From Bacteroidia bacterium (GTDB lineage Bacteria; Bacteroidota; Bacteroidia; J057), in NCBI GenBank assembly GCA_041391665.1, contig JAWKNO010000001.1:434001-498000 (forward strand): 64,000 nucleotides of DNA. The letters are read 5' to 3'. Shown here in pieces: positions 61,868-64,000 of this stretch (the first letter of the stretch is position 1; every line of letters starts with the position of its first letter). The translations under genes were made by a program, and so were the position numbers. A model generated the notes under the pieces. It saw only the letters and a list, made by a program, of their open reading frames with translations. It did not search any database and had not been told where the DNA came from.

Positions 61868-64000
61868 GGTTGTCAAATAATGGCTTATCGTCGCGGTCAA
61901 ATGTTGCCAGCAGCGAAGGGAGAAACAGCAGGTTGCTGAAAAGGGCAATACCTAAAGTCAGCGAAGTAAGCAGCCCCAGCGCCTGGGTGCCACCAAAGTC
62001 GGATGCCGTAAAACAGACAAAACCCACAAACAAAATCACAGAGGTATAAATCATGCTTACCCCTGTATCATTAAATGAGTTACTGATCGCATCGTTTACC
62101 GTATCGCCGAGTTTCCTCGCCAGCCGGTATCGGGCCAGAAAGTGTATGGAGTCATCCACCGCAATACCAAACGCCACCCCAAATACAAGTGCAGTGGAAG
62201 GCTTGAGCGCAATACCTACAAAACCCATAATACCTGCTACCATAAGCAGCGGGAGGATATTGGGAATCAGACTAATGGCAACCATCCGGAATGACCGGAA
62301 AAGCAATCCCATCATGATTGCGATTACGACAAAAGCAATAGCCAGACTTTGAAGCAGATTTTGGATGAGTGCATCATTTGCTTTGATAAAAATCTGGGTA
62401 GTGCCGGTAATGGCAACATCAAATTTTTCGGGATCAAAGATTGCATCCACATCCTTTCGCACAGAGTCCACAAGTTTTTCCATTTCGAGCGAACCAATAT
62501 CTCTGACAGAAGCTGAGATACGGGTAACCTGCATGCTGGAGTCAGTAAGTGTCTTTGATAAGGCGGTTGTCCCGAAAAATGCTGTGCGTCGGGTGTAGTC
62601 GGCGATGAAGTTGTATTCGTTGCGGGAGGGGAGATCGTATTCTGCGGGGTCTCCACCAAAAAATGACTGACGGAAAAACTTGGCAAAATCTGCAATGCTG
62701 ATAGACCGGCTGAGGTTGTTGTATTTTTGGAGTGAATCCTGTAGCTGCGCTACCTGCTCCAGCGTTTGCCGGCGGGTGACGCCTCGTTTTTTCTGGGTAT
62801 CTACCAGTATTTCAAATGGAAGTGCGCCATTAAAGCGATCTTCAATGTATTTGAGATCGGTAAAAAGTTTGCTGTCCTGTGGAACGTCATCCACCATATA
62901 TGCTACCGGCACAACTTTGAGCAATCCCCATATAGATAATGCTGTTAACATACCGGCAAAACTATATACCGCCCAGCGGTGGTTGTGTACAATGCGGTCA
63001 ATGATTTTTAAGACAAACCCTACAGTCCGGCGGTCAAGGTGGCGGGTCTGGTTGCGGGTAGGGGGGGGGAGAAAGCTAAACACTACCGGAATCAGAAGCA
63101 GCGATATAAAAAATGCAGCGACCACACTCAGCCCGGCGACGATGCCAAATTCTTTCAGCGGCTGAATATTGGTAAAAGCGAGCACGCCCAGCCCTACAGC
63201 TGTTGTGGCATTGGTCATGACCGTTACAATACCTATTCGCTCAATCACCAAAATCAGCGACTTCATTTTATTGCCGGTCCGGCGAAATTCTATATGGTAT
63301 TTGGTGATCAGATATACGCAGTTGGGAATGGTAATAACTGTGACCAGCGCCGGGATGATACCTGTGATGAGTGACATCTTATACCCAAACAATCCAATCA
63401 GCCCCATCGAAAAAACTATGACACTTCCGACCACGATCATTGGAAAAAAGACAGTAGAGAATGACCGGAAAAAGAGGGCGAGGGTGAGCGCCGTTACGAT
63501 CAATGCGAGCATAAGGAACAGGAATAGCTCCTGTTTCACGGTCTCGTGCATATTGACGCGTATGACTGGAAACCCGGCGAAGCGCGCTTCTGTATGATGT
63601 TTTTCTCCAAATGCATTAATGACCGCTTTGGTTCCATTCAGAATGGATATCTTGGCATCGGTGTCCAGTTTTTTCGGGTCAAATGAAACGGCGATCAGCG
63701 TGGTCTTGGAATCAGCACTGAGCAAAAGCCCGTCGTAGAAAGGCCTTCCTTTAATTTTTTTGGCGAGACTATCCACCTCAGCCTGTGATTCCGGCCGCCT
63801 TTGTACAATAGGCTCCAGGCGAAATCCTTCGAGTGAATCATCCCTGATCACATCGTAAATGCGCGGAAGACTGATGACGCCGATAACTGCCTCTTGTTTT
63901 TCCAGTTCTCCGATCAGGTCATAGAGGTCGGCAAACATTTCGTAGCTGAAAATATCGCCCTCCACAGTAGCAACCATGACATTTGCATCGTCGCCAAAGT
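61860..64000 (-). CDS. RND superfamily transporter (MMPL/SSD type), 5' end outside window
   Basis: The visible 710 or so residues continue upstream of the ATG at 63977 in frame to the window edge (FGDDANVMVATVEG), so the true N-terminus is missing. Two sterol-sensing/MMPL units are seen, each with about five hydrophobic segments (for example VIVFSMGLIGLFGYKMSLI and VIAIMMGLLFRSF), separated by an extracytoplasmic loop (about 345-540). Conserved FGVAFGIAVDDSIHF is in the second unit. Exports lipids or hydrophobic compounds; substrate unknown. Confidence 0.88.
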   Translation of the reverse strand, partial: FGDDANVMVATVEGDIFSYEMFADLYDLIGELEKQEAVIGVISLPRIYDVIRDDSLEGFRLEPIVQRRPESQAEVDSLAKKIKGRPFYDGLLLSADSKTTLIAVSFDPKKLDTDAKISILNGTKAVINAFGEKHHTEARFAGFPVIRVNMHETVKQELFLFLMLALIVTALTLALFFRSFSTVFFPMIVVGSVIVFSMGLIGLFGYKMSLITGIIPALVTVITIPNCVYLITKYHIEFRRTGNKMKSLILVIERIGIVTVMTNATTAVGLGVLAFTNIQPLKEFGIVAGLSVVAAFFISLLLIPVVFSFLPPPTRNQTRHLDRRTVGFVLKIIDRIVHNHRWAVYSFAGMLTALSIWGLLKVVPVAYMVDDVPQDSKLFTDLKYIEDRFNGALPFEILVDTQKKRGVTRRQTLEQVAQLQDSLQKYNNLSRSISIADFAKFFRQSFFGGDPAEYDLPSRNEYNFIADYTRRTAFFGTTALSKTLTDSSMQVTRISASVRDIGSLEMEKLVDSVRKDVDAIFDPEKFDVAITGTTQIFIKANDALIQNLLQSLAIAFVVIAIMMGLLFRSFRMVAISLIPNILPLLMVAGIMGFVGIALKPSTALVFGVAFGIAVDDSIHFLARYRLARKLGDTVNDAISNSFNDTGVSMIYTSVILFVGFVCFTASDFGGTQALGLLTSLTLGIALFSNLLFLPSLLATFDRDDKPLFDNHV

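Overview
The window looks like a chromosomal segment of a member of the Bacteroidota, most likely from the Saprospiria/Lewinella-like side, though I cannot fix the genus. The evidence is: promoter-like boxes of the TAnnTTTG type upstream of rho, gmhA, purC and pgk; little sign of Shine-Dalgarno sites; a Rho factor with a very large charged N-terminal insertion; a carboxypeptidase-regulatory/OMP beta-barrel protein; Kdo synthesis genes implying LPS; and many caspase, TPR and AAA proteins. I saw no rRNA, tRNA, CRISPR array, transposase, integrase or prophage.

Layout. 1-7804 is a five-gene co-directional island: inactive-STAND-like protein (cut by the window edge), MoxR AAA+ ATPase, vWA protein, and two tandem caspase-fold proteins that both lack a complete catalytic dyad. 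It resembles the MoxR-vWA ternary NTPase conflict systems. It ends in REP-like palindromic repeats. 8.1-14.9 kb is accessory: OsmC protein, an HNH cassette between 39-bp direct repeats, an outer-membrane barrel, an alditol-oxidase-like flavoenzyme, Uma2, a DoxX-like protein with a Crp/Fnr-type operator, the Crp/Fnr regulator, and a decayed DUF433/DUF5615 toxin-antitoxin remnant between 54-bp copies of the 3' end of the ABC-F gene. 15-24 kb holds the ABC-F gene, purC, a TPR-AAA / TPR-membrane pair, and an SDR/ALDH catabolic pair. 24-33.8 kb is a minus-strand surface-glycan operon (sulfotransferase, glycosyltransferase, acetyltransferase, two epimerases, aminotransferase, heptose kinase/nucleotidyltransferase, flippase, sedoheptulose isomerase). 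34-46.4 kb is largely housekeeping (rho, serS, pgk, LMW-PTP, DinB, sigma factor, Qor, AraC).

46.9-51.4 kb holds a convergent pair: a double CbbX-type AAA ATPase with two N-terminal beta repeats, and a protein with three tandem repeats plus a nucleoside-deoxyribosyltransferase-like domain. 52-54.9 kb has msrA, kdsA-kdsD, a frameshifted PIN toxin with its antitoxin, and ywbE. 54.9-58.8 kb holds a caspase with an intact His/Cys dyad, encoded after a multi-domain membrane protein; its C-terminal module is shared with the two degenerate caspases 47 kb away. 58.9-64 kb carries a MESH1-like HD protein, a Tat-type class V aminotransferase, an exonuclease, a biotin carrier and an RND exporter cut by the window end.

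The most interesting theme is four separate ATPase and/or caspase signalling modules in 64 kb, with catalytic residues lost in three of the effector-like domains (two caspases and one NDT-like domain) and kept in one caspase. This suggests a network of active and pseudo-enzyme effectors.
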